From Leptospira tipperaryensis (GTDB taxonomy: Bacteria; Spirochaetota; Leptospiria; Leptospirales; Leptospiraceae): DNA of 64,000 nucleotides. Under the pieces are notes generated by a model. It was not told the DNA's origin, did no database searches, and saw only the letters and a list, made by a program, of their open reading frames with translations. Each line of letters opens with the position of its first letter. The stretch's first letter is position 1. The stretch covers positions 2,160,001 to 2,224,000 of the forward strand of contig NZ_CP015217.1 in assembly GCF_001729245.1 (NCBI RefSeq). Direction: 5' to 3'. The position numbers were made by a program, and so were the translations under genes. This document shows, piece by piece, positions 48,779 through 58,758 of the stretch.

Positions 48779-49920
48779 GGTGAAAATTCCTCCGAATGAA
48801 TCTTTTTATTCGGAATACCGTGAGAATGCAAGTGTCTTCGAACGGTCTTCATAAATTTTGGAGGTCCACAGATAAGATATTCTGCATTCTTATTTCTGGA
48901 AAGATACGGCTTAAGGATGGAAAGATCCGGAAGCTGTTTTTTTAAAACTTCCGCAAAACTCCACTGAAACTGAACGTATCTTTCTGAAATTTCATCCAGC
49001 TCTGCGCGAACCGATAGATCATCGGGATCGGAAAAAAAATAAAACAGCCGAATCATCCCTGAAGTTCGAAATTCTAAACATCTGGCTCTTCCTAAAAATG
49101 GAGCAATCCCGATTCCACCCGCGATCCAAACCTGATCCATTTTCCAATCGATTTTGATTTCCTGGAACGGACCCAGCATGTCAATTTTATCGCCGGGGAC
49201 CGAATTTAACAACTGTCTTGTATCCTTCCCCAGACTTTTGATTCTTACCCGAAGCAAATCGCTTTGGGAACAGGAGGCGATCGAAAATGGATGCCAATCG
49301 TACGAGTATTCTTTTCCCAAAAAACGTAGATAAAGAATCGCACCTGCTACATATTCTTTACGGGCGACTTGTTTATCGGAATCCGGTATCAAATCCAATT
49401 CAACGGAAGAATCGGAGAGTCTATCGATCTTTTGAATTTTCCAAGGAGTTCCGACCCACGTCCGAAGAAGGATCGCAAGGATACTCCAGACTCCGAAAAG
49501 CACGCTGAACAGAAATGGAATCTTGTGCGACCATTCTTCGGGAAGGAAGAGATAACCGTGTATGATAGCGAGGAAATACGAAGGAATCAACAACAGGTGA
49601 ATTGCAAACCAGGAACGATAGTTTTGCAACTTCCAAAATGCGGAAACGATACTAAGCGAATAGATCAGAAAACCGATCCATCCAGTTAAGACCGCAGGAT
49701 CATCCCACATTGTAAGAATTTCCGGAAATTGAACGATCTCAAAGATGACGTGGGAAAAAAAGAAAATCGTCGTAATCATTCCAAACCAATGATGCAGGCG
49801 ATACTGAGAAGAAATTCCTCCTACCAAAGAAGAAATTTTTTTAAGCTTCAACGCAAAGTAGAAAGTAAAGGAAAACAACAATAGACCGAGAATCGGTAGA
49901 TAGATTTCTAAGAATTTCAA
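48772..49920 (-). CDS. Ferric-reductase-like membrane flavoprotein
   Basis: The protein has 382 residues and a TTG start. The N-terminal half holds a ferric-reductase transmembrane domain with candidate heme His residues ('YRLHHWFGMITTIFFFSHVI', 'WFAIHLLLIPSYFLAIIHGY'). The C-terminal half is a ferredoxin-NADP reductase module: FAD site 'DWHPFSIASCS', NAD site 'WIAGGIGIAPFLGRA' and 'ICGPPKFMKTVRRHL'. Such proteins carry electrons from NAD(P)H across the membrane through two b hemes. The coupled b5-like protein is a likely acceptor or carrier. Substrate (ferric iron, oxygen or another) unknown. Confidence 0.88.
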   Translation of the reverse strand: MKFLEIYLPILGLLLFSFTFYFALKLKKISSLVGGISSQYRLHHWFGMITTIFFFSHVIFEIVQFPEILTMWDDPAVLTGWIGFLIYSLSIVSAFWKLQNYRSWFAIHLLLIPSYFLAIIHGYLFLPEEWSHKIPFLFSVLFGVWSILAILLRTWVGTPWKIQKIDRLSDSSVELDLIPDSDKQVARKEYVAGAILYLRFLGKEYSYDWHPFSIASCSQSDLLRVRIKSLGKDTRQLLNSVPGDKIDMLGPFQEIKIDWKMDQVWIAGGIGIAPFLGRARCLEFRTSGMIRLFYFFSDPDDLSVRAELDEISERYVQFQWSFAEVLKKQLPDLSILKPYLSRNKNAEYLICGPPKFMKTVRRHLHSHGIPNKKIHSEEFSPW

Positions 49921-50185
49921 TTTTCTTTCAGTTCCGCTTAAACCTGTTTCTCAATACTTACGATCCAAATTTTATCCTACAAATCTCTTGGATCTCACGA
50001 AGAATCTTTTGGAACTACAACGATCCTTTTCGTTCACCCCGTCCTTGCATAGCGATCCACAGTGGGCCGCGTTGATTTTTTGAGAGTTCAGATGCGTTAG
50101 CGGAAGGTTTGAGAAACTTTTCTCTATCTCAAAATCCTAATGAATTGCTACCTTTAGTTTACGTAAACAATTGTCCGTACAAAGA
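49921..50185. other. Gene-free interval between minus-strand genes
   Basis: No gene is seen between the ferric-reductase-type start and the LipL45-like terminator. It should hold the promoter of the ferric-reductase-type operon, but none was clear enough to mark. Confidence 0.4.
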
Positions 50186-51423
<1,238 letters not shown>

Positions 51424-51425
51424 AC

Positions 51426-51467
<42 letters not shown>

Positions 51468-51497
51468 GGCAGCCTCTATCTATGTTACTCAACAGGC

Positions 51498-51526
51498 AAC
51501 ATAATCGGTTTTTCCAATTCTTTCAA
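51498..51526 (-). promoter_or_regulatory. Putative promoter of the LipL45-like gene
   Basis: On the minus strand TTGAAA (51526-51521) and TATGTT (51503-51498) are separated by 17 bases. The -35 overlaps the stop codon of the upstream sugar-dehydrogenase gene. Confidence 0.55.
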
Positions 51527-52728
51527 TTTTTTTTTACTAATTGCAAGATATTTCCTGATCCAAAATCGGCAAAATAGACTTCGCCGTTCCCGTCCTGTCC
51601 AAAGGTGCTGATTTGGAGCGGAACCTGAAATAAAAGCTCGTTGGATATTTTTTTCCCGCTTTTCTGCCTCAAAATCCAGATTCTTCCCGTAACAAAGTCT
51701 CCATAAAGGTAAGAACCTACTAATTTAGGGAGTAATTTTCCCCTGTATACATAACCGCCGGTAATAGAATGCCCTTCTTCCCGGGGATATTCATGAATCG
51801 GGTCCGCGATTCCGGGTAACGAGCAGGATGGATTCCTTTTAAAACAGTGAAAACCTTCTTTGATATTCCACCCGTAATTCCCACCTTTCTGAATCAGATC
51901 GATCTCTTCGAAGGAATTTTGTCCGACATCGGCTAAATACAGTTCACCGGTAAGAGAATCAAAGGAGAATCTCCAGGGATTTCGAAGACCATAGGCCCAG
52001 ATTTCGGGTAAGAATCCGGCTTTGTTTAAGAAAGGATTGTCCTCCGGAATCTTGTAAGGAGCTCCCGAAGTTTTTACATTCGGCGTGATTCGAAGAAGTT
52101 TACCGAGAAATGTTCCCGGATTTTGTCCGTTCTTGTAGGGATCATTTGCTCCCCCTCCGTCTCCAAAGCCGATATAGAGTTTTTTATCCGGCCCGAATAC
52201 GATCTGGCCGCCGTTGTGATTGGAATACGGTTGTTCCACCTTTAGAATGGTTCTCTTTGCGTCTTCGATTCTTTGAATCGAGTCCGGCTTCCAATCAAAT
52301 TCTAAAATCTTAGAATGGTCTTTTCCGTTTTCTTTTACGACAACGTGAACATAGAATTTAGAATCGTTTGCAAAGTCCGGCGAAAACGCAAGTCCGAGAA
52401 GCCCTTCTTCCGAAAGGGTTTCAACTTGGCCCGTGAAGTCGGCACGAATTGTTTTTTGATTTTTTTTAAGATCGTATTCTACCATCTTCCCTCGTTTTTC
52501 TAAAACGATCATTCGATTGGAATCGCCTGGAAAAAATTGAATGTCAGTCGGTTCTTGAAAACCGCCCGCCACCTGAGAATACCAGGGAACTGCGGGAAGT
52601 TTGGATTCTTTAGAAACTTTTTTGGGAGGAACGGCTTTTGTCTTTGCGAGGAGTGAAAAATTCGAAACCGGTAAGAAGAATACGAAAACTGTCAGGACGG
52701 CGGAGAATAGAAAAGTCTTTGAAAACAT
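51523..52728 (-). CDS. PQQ-dependent sugar dehydrogenase (GSDH family)
   Basis: The 401-residue protein has a signal peptide of about 30 residues. The six-bladed propeller of soluble glucose/sorbosone dehydrogenase is shown by 'YSNHNGGQIVFGPDKKLYIG', then 'FGDGGGANDPYKNGQNPGTF' and 'YGLRNPWRFSFD'. These enzymes oxidise aldose sugars in the periplasm with PQQ and calcium. No PQQ synthesis genes are in the window, so some members may have lost the cofactor or take it from outside. The LipL45-like gene follows on the same strand but has its own promoter. Confidence 0.9.
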   Translation of the reverse strand: MFSKTFLFSAVLTVFVFFLPVSNFSLLAKTKAVPPKKVSKESKLPAVPWYSQVAGGFQEPTDIQFFPGDSNRMIVLEKRGKMVEYDLKKNQKTIRADFTGQVETLSEEGLLGLAFSPDFANDSKFYVHVVVKENGKDHSKILEFDWKPDSIQRIEDAKRTILKVEQPYSNHNGGQIVFGPDKKLYIGFGDGGGANDPYKNGQNPGTFLGKLLRITPNVKTSGAPYKIPEDNPFLNKAGFLPEIWAYGLRNPWRFSFDSLTGELYLADVGQNSFEEIDLIQKGGNYGWNIKEGFHCFKRNPSCSLPGIADPIHEYPREEGHSITGGYVYRGKLLPKLVGSYLYGDFVTGRIWILRQKSGKKISNELLFQVPLQISTFGQDGNGEVYFADFGSGNILQLVKKN

Positions 52729-52907
52729 GCTCCTTTCCTATGTTTCTCATCTTTATCGGTCAACAGGATTTCATAAATTGCGGACTTCCTTTAGAACGGG
52801 TTTTCTTTCCTCCAAAATAACCGGCCCACTTGAGAAGAAAACCGGATTTTCTTTCTCAAAAAACTGCGTGTAATTTCGGTTCCTTCGGGAAGATTGTCTA
52901 ATTAGAG

Positions 52908-54227
52908 ATGGAAGTTACAGATTCAATCCGCCAAAGTTCTACCATTCCCCTCCTCGAAGAAATGGAGAGGAAATACAAATCGATTCCGATGGAAGCCATC
53001 GTAAAACAGGATATCCTGAGACAAGGAATTCACTTTCTCAAGGAAGCCTTTGATGTAACCGGCGAATACAAGACGAAGGATTATTTTATATTCTCCTTTG
53101 ATCATATTCCACTTTCTGAATTGAGTGAAGGAGCTGACGTAAAAGCTCCCGAAGAAATCAAAATTTCCGGCGGTCACTTCAATCTTCTTCCCACCATCAT
53201 CTCTACAAGAAACAATCCGAATTCTCCATACAAAGTAAAAAAATCGCAAGACGGAAAACCTGCCCTCTATCTCGGAGAAACGTTTTTAGGAAACGTAGAA
53301 TTTCCTCCTCTTCCCGCTTGGTATCGTCACAAAACTCAGAACGGAAAACTTCCAGGGGAAATCGCTCCCGTGATCGAATGGGGATATCTTATCTATCTTA
53401 CCGTTTTTAGAAACTGTCAGTATTTTGGTAAGGAAGAAGAATGCGCTTATTGCGATATCAATCATAACTATCGTCAGCAGAAGAACGCAGGAAGACCTTA
53501 CACTGGCGTAAAGGACATCGAAGACATCTTAGAAGTTTTATCTTGGATCGATGCGGAAGATCAAACCGCAAAAGTTTATACGATCACCGGCGGAAGTGTG
53601 ATCACTTCCCTAAAGAAAAAGAATGAAATCGATTTTTATTTAGAATATGCGCAGGCAATCGAATCCAGATTTCCAGGAAGATGGATGGGAAAGATCGTTT
53701 CTCAGGCTTGGGAGATCGAGGACTGTAAAAAATTTAAGGACGCCGGCATTCAAGTCTATCATCCCAACTACGAAGTCTGGGATAAGAATCTCTTTCAAAA
53801 AATTTGCCCCGGAAAAGAAGCTTATATCGGAAGAGACAACTGGATTCGAAGAGTTGTGGATTCAGCGGAAGTCTTTGGTCCTTCCTATGTGATTCCGAAC
53901 TTTGTAGGCGGCGTGGAACTTTCTAAACCTTACGGGTTTGATACGGTTGCGGAAGCGATCGCTTCCACAGGAGAAGGTCTCGACTTCTTTATGTCCAAGG
54001 GAATCATGCCTCGTTTTACAGCTTGGTGTCCCGAACCTTATACAACCTTAGGAACTCAGGCCGGTCCTCCCCTCGAATATTTCTGCGAACTTTTAACCGT
54101 CTGGAAAGCTACATTCGAAAAGTATAATTTACCGGTTCCTCCGGGTTACGGAGAACCGGGTCCGGGAAAGGCTGTCTTTTCGGTTTCGGCTTTTATGGAT
54201 GTGATCGGTTACGCGGGAAGGAACTAA
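52908..54227 (+). CDS. Radical-SAM-like protein with CX8CX2C motif
   Basis: The protein has 439 residues. Cys170, Cys179 and Cys182 lie in 'FRNCQYFGKEEECAYCDINH', spaced CX8CX2C rather than the usual CX3CX2C, with an aromatic before the last Cys as in radical SAM enzymes. 'TITGGSVITSL' matches the SAM-binding GGE-like region, and 'GIQVYHPNYEVWD' the later strand region. The N-terminal 150 residues are of unknown fold. I infer an atypical radical SAM enzyme with unknown substrate. It is a single gene with a hairpin after it. Confidence 0.8.
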   Translation: MEVTDSIRQSSTIPLLEEMERKYKSIPMEAIVKQDILRQGIHFLKEAFDVTGEYKTKDYFIFSFDHIPLSELSEGADVKAPEEIKISGGHFNLLPTIISTRNNPNSPYKVKKSQDGKPALYLGETFLGNVEFPPLPAWYRHKTQNGKLPGEIAPVIEWGYLIYLTVFRNCQYFGKEEECAYCDINHNYRQQKNAGRPYTGVKDIEDILEVLSWIDAEDQTAKVYTITGGSVITSLKKKNEIDFYLEYAQAIESRFPGRWMGKIVSQAWEIEDCKKFKDAGIQVYHPNYEVWDKNLFQKICPGKEAYIGRDNWIRRVVDSAEVFGPSYVIPNFVGGVELSKPYGFDTVAEAIASTGEGLDFFMSKGIMPRFTAWCPEPYTTLGTQAGPPLEYFCELLTVWKATFEKYNLPVPPGYGEPGPGKAVFSVSAFMDVIGYAGRN

Positions 54228-54294
54228 AACAACCTTTTTGTCCAATTGTTGTTTCGAAACAAGAATCAGATTTTTTAGATCTCGCTGAATTCTA

Positions 54295-54326
54295 AGAAGG
54301 TAGAATTTTCCGTAATTCTACCTTCT
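54295..54326 (+). terminator. 13-bp perfect hairpin after the radical-SAM gene
   Basis: AGAAGGTAGAATT and AATTCTACCTTCT pair exactly around TTCCGT, 68 bases past the stop. There is no T tract, so it may be a 3' stabiliser. Confidence 0.5.
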
Positions 54327-54405
54327 ACGGACTTAAAGTCCAATGGAAACTTTTTTAGGGAACCAGCTCTCGTCAGAGCAGAATCTTCCTTACTCACAAG
54401 TTGCC

Positions 54406-54517
54406 TGAATCTTCAAAAAAAAATCTGTCGGAACTCCTACATCCACCGTGAAAGCGGTGTGCCCCACCCAAATTTCGGGTGGAGGGGCGGGTGGCGGAAA
54501 TCATCGGGAGACTTTCC
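54406..54517 (+). repeat. Dispersed hairpin element, copy B
   Basis: The first 25 bases match copy A exactly. It then forms CACCG-TGAAAG-CGGTG and CCACCC-AAATTTC-GGGTGG, ending with GGTGGCGG and a GGGAGACTTTCC block. The central stem is kept while the loop differs from copy A. Confidence 0.7.
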
Positions 54518-54558
54518 TATATCACAAAATACTAATTTTTCAAGCAAGAATCTACATT

Positions 54559-54572
54559 GTAGGAGTTCCTAC
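54559..54572. repeat. Palindromic motif GTAGGA-N2-TCCTAC
   Basis: GTAGGAGTTCCTAC is the most complete copy: two perfect six-base arms around two bases. A variant, GTCGGAACTCCTAC, lies at 54427-54440. Confidence 0.5.
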
Positions 54573-54741
54573 AAATCCTATTTTTGTAAGACGATTCTTG
54601 TTGCACTTCTTTTCAACTTGTAAGTAGGATTGCATAGGAAGCTACGACAAGAACGAAACTTTTTCCCGGATTCAAATTTTGTCAGGATTTTTAAATATGG
54701 GAACACTCCCAAAATTCCTGGCAGATCTAAAACCGATTCAT

Positions 54742-55050
54742 CTAAAGTTTCCAGTGACTCGGACGACCGACGTTATGAAATCTGCCCGAAGGAATGTGCA
54801 TTGGGTTGTGGCGATGACCGCCGCCACCGTTCGTGCCATAAGACTGATTTCGGTAATAATATGGATATCCGATGCGATTTTGATATCCGTAAGAATAAGA
54901 GTAATCTCTATATCTGTCGCAACTTCCGGAATAGTTGGAGCCGCAGTCGTTGGAATTTCGATATAAAAACGGCTGACAACTCATCCCCAGAAAAATAAGA
55001 AAACTAAAAATCCCTAAAACAGGAATCAGTGATCTTGCGTTCGCTTTCAT
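54742..55050 (-). CDS. Small Tyr/Gly-rich lipoprotein
   Basis: The protein has 102 residues; GGGA lies eight bases before the ATG. The signal ends in lipobox LGMSC (Cys25). The mature part is low complexity, rich in Tyr, Ser, Gly and Asn ('DYSYSYGYQNRIGYPYYYRN'), with several cysteines and a His-rich end. Such a short flexible lipoprotein is probably exposed on a membrane surface. No known family. The opposite strand shows open frames across it, but they lack signals. Confidence 0.75.
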   Translation of the reverse strand: MKANARSLIPVLGIFSFLIFLGMSCQPFLYRNSNDCGSNYSGSCDRYRDYSYSYGYQNRIGYPYYYRNQSYGTNGGGGHRHNPMHIPSGRFHNVGRPSHWKL

Positions 55051-55238
55051 GGAACGTCTCCCTTGTCATTTTACTCAGTGACAAGACAGATTTTACACCA
55101 AAAAAAAGTTTCGTCTATAGGGAATACCCGCAATGCGGAAACTACCTAATCTTTTTGGGAAACCGAATTTTAATATTGGAAGAATTTAGAAATCAAGAAC
55201 CTTCTAAAATATCACCTACGAGCCCGTTTGAGATAGAT

Positions 55239-56461
55239 CTACGCGGAAGTATCGTTTGGATTGATTTCCAAAACCTTTTCCATAAAAGAAATCGATTCGG
55301 CAAAACAACTATTCTGGTATCGATCGATCCCTCGTTCGAAAGATCCCTTACTCTGATTCATAAGATCGATGATAAAATCGGGTTGTCCGTAGTGGACCTC
55401 GTAGATTACGATTCCGTTTTTCTGAATCACGGGACTTACCCTTCTTAAATAAGAATTGATAAAGTTGAAATTTTCCTTCGGAGTCAGCCTCTCGCTCAAA
55501 TCCGAAAAGGAAACGAATACCCGAAAAGAGGATCGTCATTTCTTTCTGAATCCGATCACCTAACTGAATAGCAACGATGCTTCTTTTATCTAAAAACTTT
55601 AAGAATTCGGAAGGAACAAATCTACAATAAGCTTTTTGTGAAACTTAGGCTTCGTGAAAGATTTTTAATCGATTGGAACGCGTTTGAAAATATTTGAGAA
55701 AGAATCAGAGACTGGAAAAAGATAAAAACAAAAACTCAAAAAGGCAATAGATTGGAAAAACCGGTAGGATAGAATTCGTTGTAATACAGAAGATCGTTTA
55801 TGATCGTTAGGATAAACGCAGAAAATCCGATGAGAGCCGAAATCGATCCCTGCTTTTTTCGAATCGCCGCACGAGCGATTACATACAAAAAATAAATCGA
55901 ATCAAAACGAAGTCCACCTTTTCTATGATGAAAGTTGGAGACTTGGATCGTAAGTAGAACTTCTTAGTTTTCTACGAGAAATCTTTTCGTATGATGGATA
56001 TATTTTGGCTCCATTGCCTCGAAATTTTCGGAAACCTTTCCGTTAGGAGTTGATCATCCACCCAGACCTTGTATGCGGTTCCTGCATAAGGAATCTTTAA
56101 AGTAAGCAATCTTCCCTTCCGATTCGGATTGAGTTTCAAAAGTAAAAAATACGTAGCAAAACCCGCGCCTCCGATCCTTTTCAATTCTCCGGGAGGAACC
56201 CAGTCGTTCCAAGAACCAGGGCTTCGATCGTCTGTATCGGTTTTAAAATCGTTTCGTTTCTTAAGTCGGAAGGTTGATAGAGTTATTTCCAATAAAAATT
56301 CCATTCTCCATCCAAGCGAATCCGTGTTTGATAGATCGATCCGAGTCGGATCTGCAACGCCTGACTTCGCCGGCTGAAACACAACGTCTTCTTCGGAGGA
56401 TTTACTACAGAAGAAAAAAAATGACTAAAATTAAAACAAGGAAGTAGGAAACATTGCGCAT
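55239..56461 (-). pseudogene. Degraded receptor-type adenylate/guanylate cyclase (7TMR-DISM + class III)
   Basis: The minus strand keeps pieces of one gene in shifting frames. From ATG 56461 a lipoprotein-like signal 'RNVSYFLVLILV' breaks at a T run, then 'QPAKSGVADPTRIDLSN' and 'RLDGEWNFYWK' of a 7TMR-DISM sensor domain appear. 'VLLTIQVSNFHHRKGGLRFD' follows, then the last membrane helices ('SALIGFSAFILTIINDLLYY'). Near 55649 'YCRFVPSEFLKFLDKRSI' and 'SDLSERLTPKENFNFINSYL' are the start of a class III cyclase domain, cut at 'QKNG'; the remainder is its C-terminal tail ('SFERGIDRYQN'). At least four frameshifts and two internal deletions have removed most of the membrane part and the catalytic core, so no cyclase activity is expected. 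Confidence 0.85.
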
Positions 56462-56518
56462 AGTTTCGCAAAGATCCTACATCCAAATTTTAAAGCACTC
56501 AAAATCGGAAAAAAGATT

Positions 56519-57880
56519 TCATTTCACATTATTGAATTTCATCATCCAGTCAAAAAAATCAGCCTGCCACAGAGTTTGAGCTCCGAGTTGACAGTGTTCC
56601 GCGCCTCCCGAAGTCCGATCGTAGATCACAGTAGTTAAACTTCTTGCGTTTGTTAACTTCGATTTAAAATCTTCCACTTGTTTCAAAGGAATAAAATGAT
56701 CTTCGGTTCCCGCAAGAATCAAAACGTCTTGTTTGATTTTAGGAGCTATCGTTTCCAGAGAATAGTTAGCAAATGCGTCTAACGTTTCCCTCGAGCTTGC
56801 GGTTTTCATAGTCCATCTTCCGTTCTTTACTCCCCAAGCAAAACTTGGAGAAAAGGTGGATTTGATGGAAACCAAAAATTCGATCAGACCGTCGTATTTA
56901 TGTTTTCTTAACCAAAGGACAAAACCGGGAACCGCATTCTCTGCGACTTCTCCAAAATTGTAAAGAACGTCATAGGAGACAACTCCTGCAAAACGATCGT
57001 CAAAGGCGGCGGCACGCGGGGCTAAATATCCACCCAGACTCATTCCCACTAAAATCATTGTAGTAGGTTTAGAATGTTTGGAAAGAAACGTATCGATTAC
57101 GCTCTTTGTCGGCTTTTCCCATTCCGGCGTAAAACCTAAGTCTTGTGTTCTTATCGCAGAGCCCTGTCCCGGACCTTCATACGTAAGAACACTATAACCT
57201 CGATCATAAGCGCTTTTCACTAAAACAAAATACAATTCTTCGAGAGTAGAATCAAAACCTCCTACAAGAACGATCAACGGCTTTTTTTCAGAACCGATCG
57301 GACCCGGATAATAAACGGCATTGAGTTGTTTACCTTCATAGGAAACTTTGATACGTTCATAACGAACTTCGAGAGTATCCAGACCTTTGTAGAATAGATT
57401 GACTCCTTTTTGAAAGGAAGGAAGTCTTCTTTCGTCCTCGGGGGAAAGAAAGAATTCCGCGGTCCGTATATAGTTGTGCGCGCGAAGAAAAGCGTAACCT
57501 CGACTCATTGGATCCTGAATTTTCTCGGCTCTTTTCAAAACTTGCTCCGCCAATTTTTCCCAGGATAAAAACCAACTTTCGGAATCGCCTTCTTTAATAT
57601 GACGAATCGTTTCCAAAACCTCTCCCGTATCGGCTCCATCCGTTCGAATATCGTTTAACGCGCGTAAGGTTTGAAAATGATAAGCTTGGTCCTGAAAAAA
57701 ACGAGCCTGTCCGACCCTCCCGCATTGAAACAAAACAAACACTGACAACAAAAGGAGCAAACGAATCGAGATTCCCAAAAGAGAGTCCCTTCTCTCTCGA
57801 TTTTCATTACGAAGCGGAAGGATTCGATTCTCCAAATCCGATATCCCGCTCTCGATTCTAAACTTTTTATTTCGATTCAT
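56519..57880 (-). CDS. Alpha/beta hydrolase, membrane-anchored esterase-like
   Basis: I use ATG 57880, five bases after GGGGAT (453 residues); an upstream TTG frame would cross the operator region. A hydrophobic segment at about 38-52 follows a charged N-terminus and ends at Cys53 ('VLFQCGRVG'), so it is a lipoprotein or anchored protein. The hydrolase core has 'LIVLVGGFDSTLEELYFVLV' with the oxyanion loop, nucleophile elbow GMSLGG, Asp in 'LAGTEDHF' and His in 'GGAEHCQLG', a full triad. The substrate is unknown. It is divergent from a TetR gene and shares two operators with it, so TetR probably represses both. Confidence 0.85.
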   Translation of the reverse strand: MNRNKKFRIESGISDLENRILPLRNENRERRDSLLGISIRLLLLLSVFVLFQCGRVGQARFFQDQAYHFQTLRALNDIRTDGADTGEVLETIRHIKEGDSESWFLSWEKLAEQVLKRAEKIQDPMSRGYAFLRAHNYIRTAEFFLSPEDERRLPSFQKGVNLFYKGLDTLEVRYERIKVSYEGKQLNAVYYPGPIGSEKKPLIVLVGGFDSTLEELYFVLVKSAYDRGYSVLTYEGPGQGSAIRTQDLGFTPEWEKPTKSVIDTFLSKHSKPTTMILVGMSLGGYLAPRAAAFDDRFAGVVSYDVLYNFGEVAENAVPGFVLWLRKHKYDGLIEFLVSIKSTFSPSFAWGVKNGRWTMKTASSRETLDAFANYSLETIAPKIKQDVLILAGTEDHFIPLKQVEDFKSKLTNARSLTTVIYDRTSGGAEHCQLGAQTLWQADFFDWMMKFNNVK

Positions 57881-57901
57881 AAAATCCCCACTTTTCTCAC
57901 A

Positions 57902-57920
57902 ATATGAACATTGTTCATAT
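57902..57920. promoter_or_regulatory. Putative TetR operator 1
   Basis: ATATGAAC (57902-57909) and GTTCATAT (57913-57920) form a perfect eight-base inverted repeat with spacer ATT. Confidence 0.65.
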
Positions 57921-57953
57921 TTAAAATTTAGGAAGATCATTTGTAAATAAAAA

Positions 57954-57972
57954 ATTTGAACTTTGTTCATAT
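57954..57972. promoter_or_regulatory. Putative TetR operator 2
   Basis: ATTTGAAC (57954-57961), spacer TTT, GTTCATAT (57965-57972): the same site with one mismatch between arms. Its centre is 52 bp from that of operator 1, about five helical turns. Confidence 0.65.
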
Positions 57973-58020
57973 TTTTAAAAGCTGGGAAAAGAAGATCCCC
58001 GTGATTTATAAAAGAAATCG

Positions 58021-58644
58021 ATGAATTCTAAGAAGAAAAAAGTCAGAAATCCGGTTCAAAACCGTTCCATTGAAAGAAAGGAAAAAATCATCGAAGCCGC
58101 GTATAAGCTCGTAAAACAAAGAGGATATTCCGAAACCGGGATTCGCGATATCGTCGAAGTGGCGGAGGTTTCGATCGGAACCTTTTACGCTTATTACCGG
58201 GATAAGAGCGATATCGCGCTGGAGATCATACGGAAATACAGCGAAGAATTCTATGGAAATCTCGCTGGGGATACGATCGACTCGCTAAAAGGAGAGACCG
58301 ATCTCGCGATCATTCTTTATGAAATTCTGCTTCGAATGAAAAAGTCCGCTTTGAAAAATCCGAAGCTTCATCGTGAACTCGCGGTTCTTTCTCTTACGGA
58401 TGAAAAGATCGCGGTGGCGGTAAAAAAAATTGAACGGGAAAGGATCCAAAAGGAAGCTTCGAAATTGCTTCAACATTTCGGCGGCACCTTAGAATTGCGT
58501 TCCGAACCGACGAGCCTTTTGATCGCACAAAGGGCGATGGACGATATCGTAAGTTATATGGTCTTACACGGATTCGATGTCGATCCGGAAACGGTTCTTC
58601 GAGAAACGGCTTTGATGATCAGCTCTTATCTGCTTCGAAAATAA
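58021..58644 (+). CDS. TetR family transcriptional regulator
   Basis: The protein has 207 residues. A Lys/Arg-rich start leads to a TetR DNA-binding domain at about 20-66 ('KQRGYSETGIRDIVEVAEVS', 'IGTFYAYYRDKSDIALEI'), then a helical ligand domain. The divergent alpha/beta hydrolase gene and two inverted repeats between them point to autoregulation and control of the hydrolase, the classic TetR layout. The inducer is unknown, perhaps an ester or fatty acid. Confidence 0.93.
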   Translation: MNSKKKKVRNPVQNRSIERKEKIIEAAYKLVKQRGYSETGIRDIVEVAEVSIGTFYAYYRDKSDIALEIIRKYSEEFYGNLAGDTIDSLKGETDLAIILYEILLRMKKSALKNPKLHRELAVLSLTDEKIAVAVKKIERERIQKEASKLLQHFGGTLELRSEPTSLLIAQRAMDDIVSYMVLHGFDVDPETVLRETALMISSYLLRK

Positions 58645-58758
58645 GAAGTTACGGAATTCTTCTCCGTTCCCTTTCCGGAAATAAATAAAGCGAGAATGAA
58701 AATTCTTTCAGATCCTTTTGATTCGGATCCTTGCGCTTTGTATTGAATCGTTGTTATC

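Larger units (their letters stand above)
54327..54741. other. Gene-free interval with dispersed repeats
   Basis: It holds hairpin element copy B and two copies of the GTAGGA-type palindrome; no gene is seen. Confidence 0.5.

Noticed and set aside
54679..54998. Plus-strand open frames over the Tyr-rich lipoprotein
   Set aside because: No signal or motif; the minus-strand gene has a ribosome-binding site, signal peptide and lipobox.
55239..55499. An intact small TPR-like gene
   Set aside because: Its sequence is the start and tail of a class III cyclase joined by a deletion; upstream frames carry the rest.
56129..56377. Plus-strand open frame over the cyclase remnant
   Set aside because: It is antisense to recognisable 7TMR-DISM fragments and has no features of its own.
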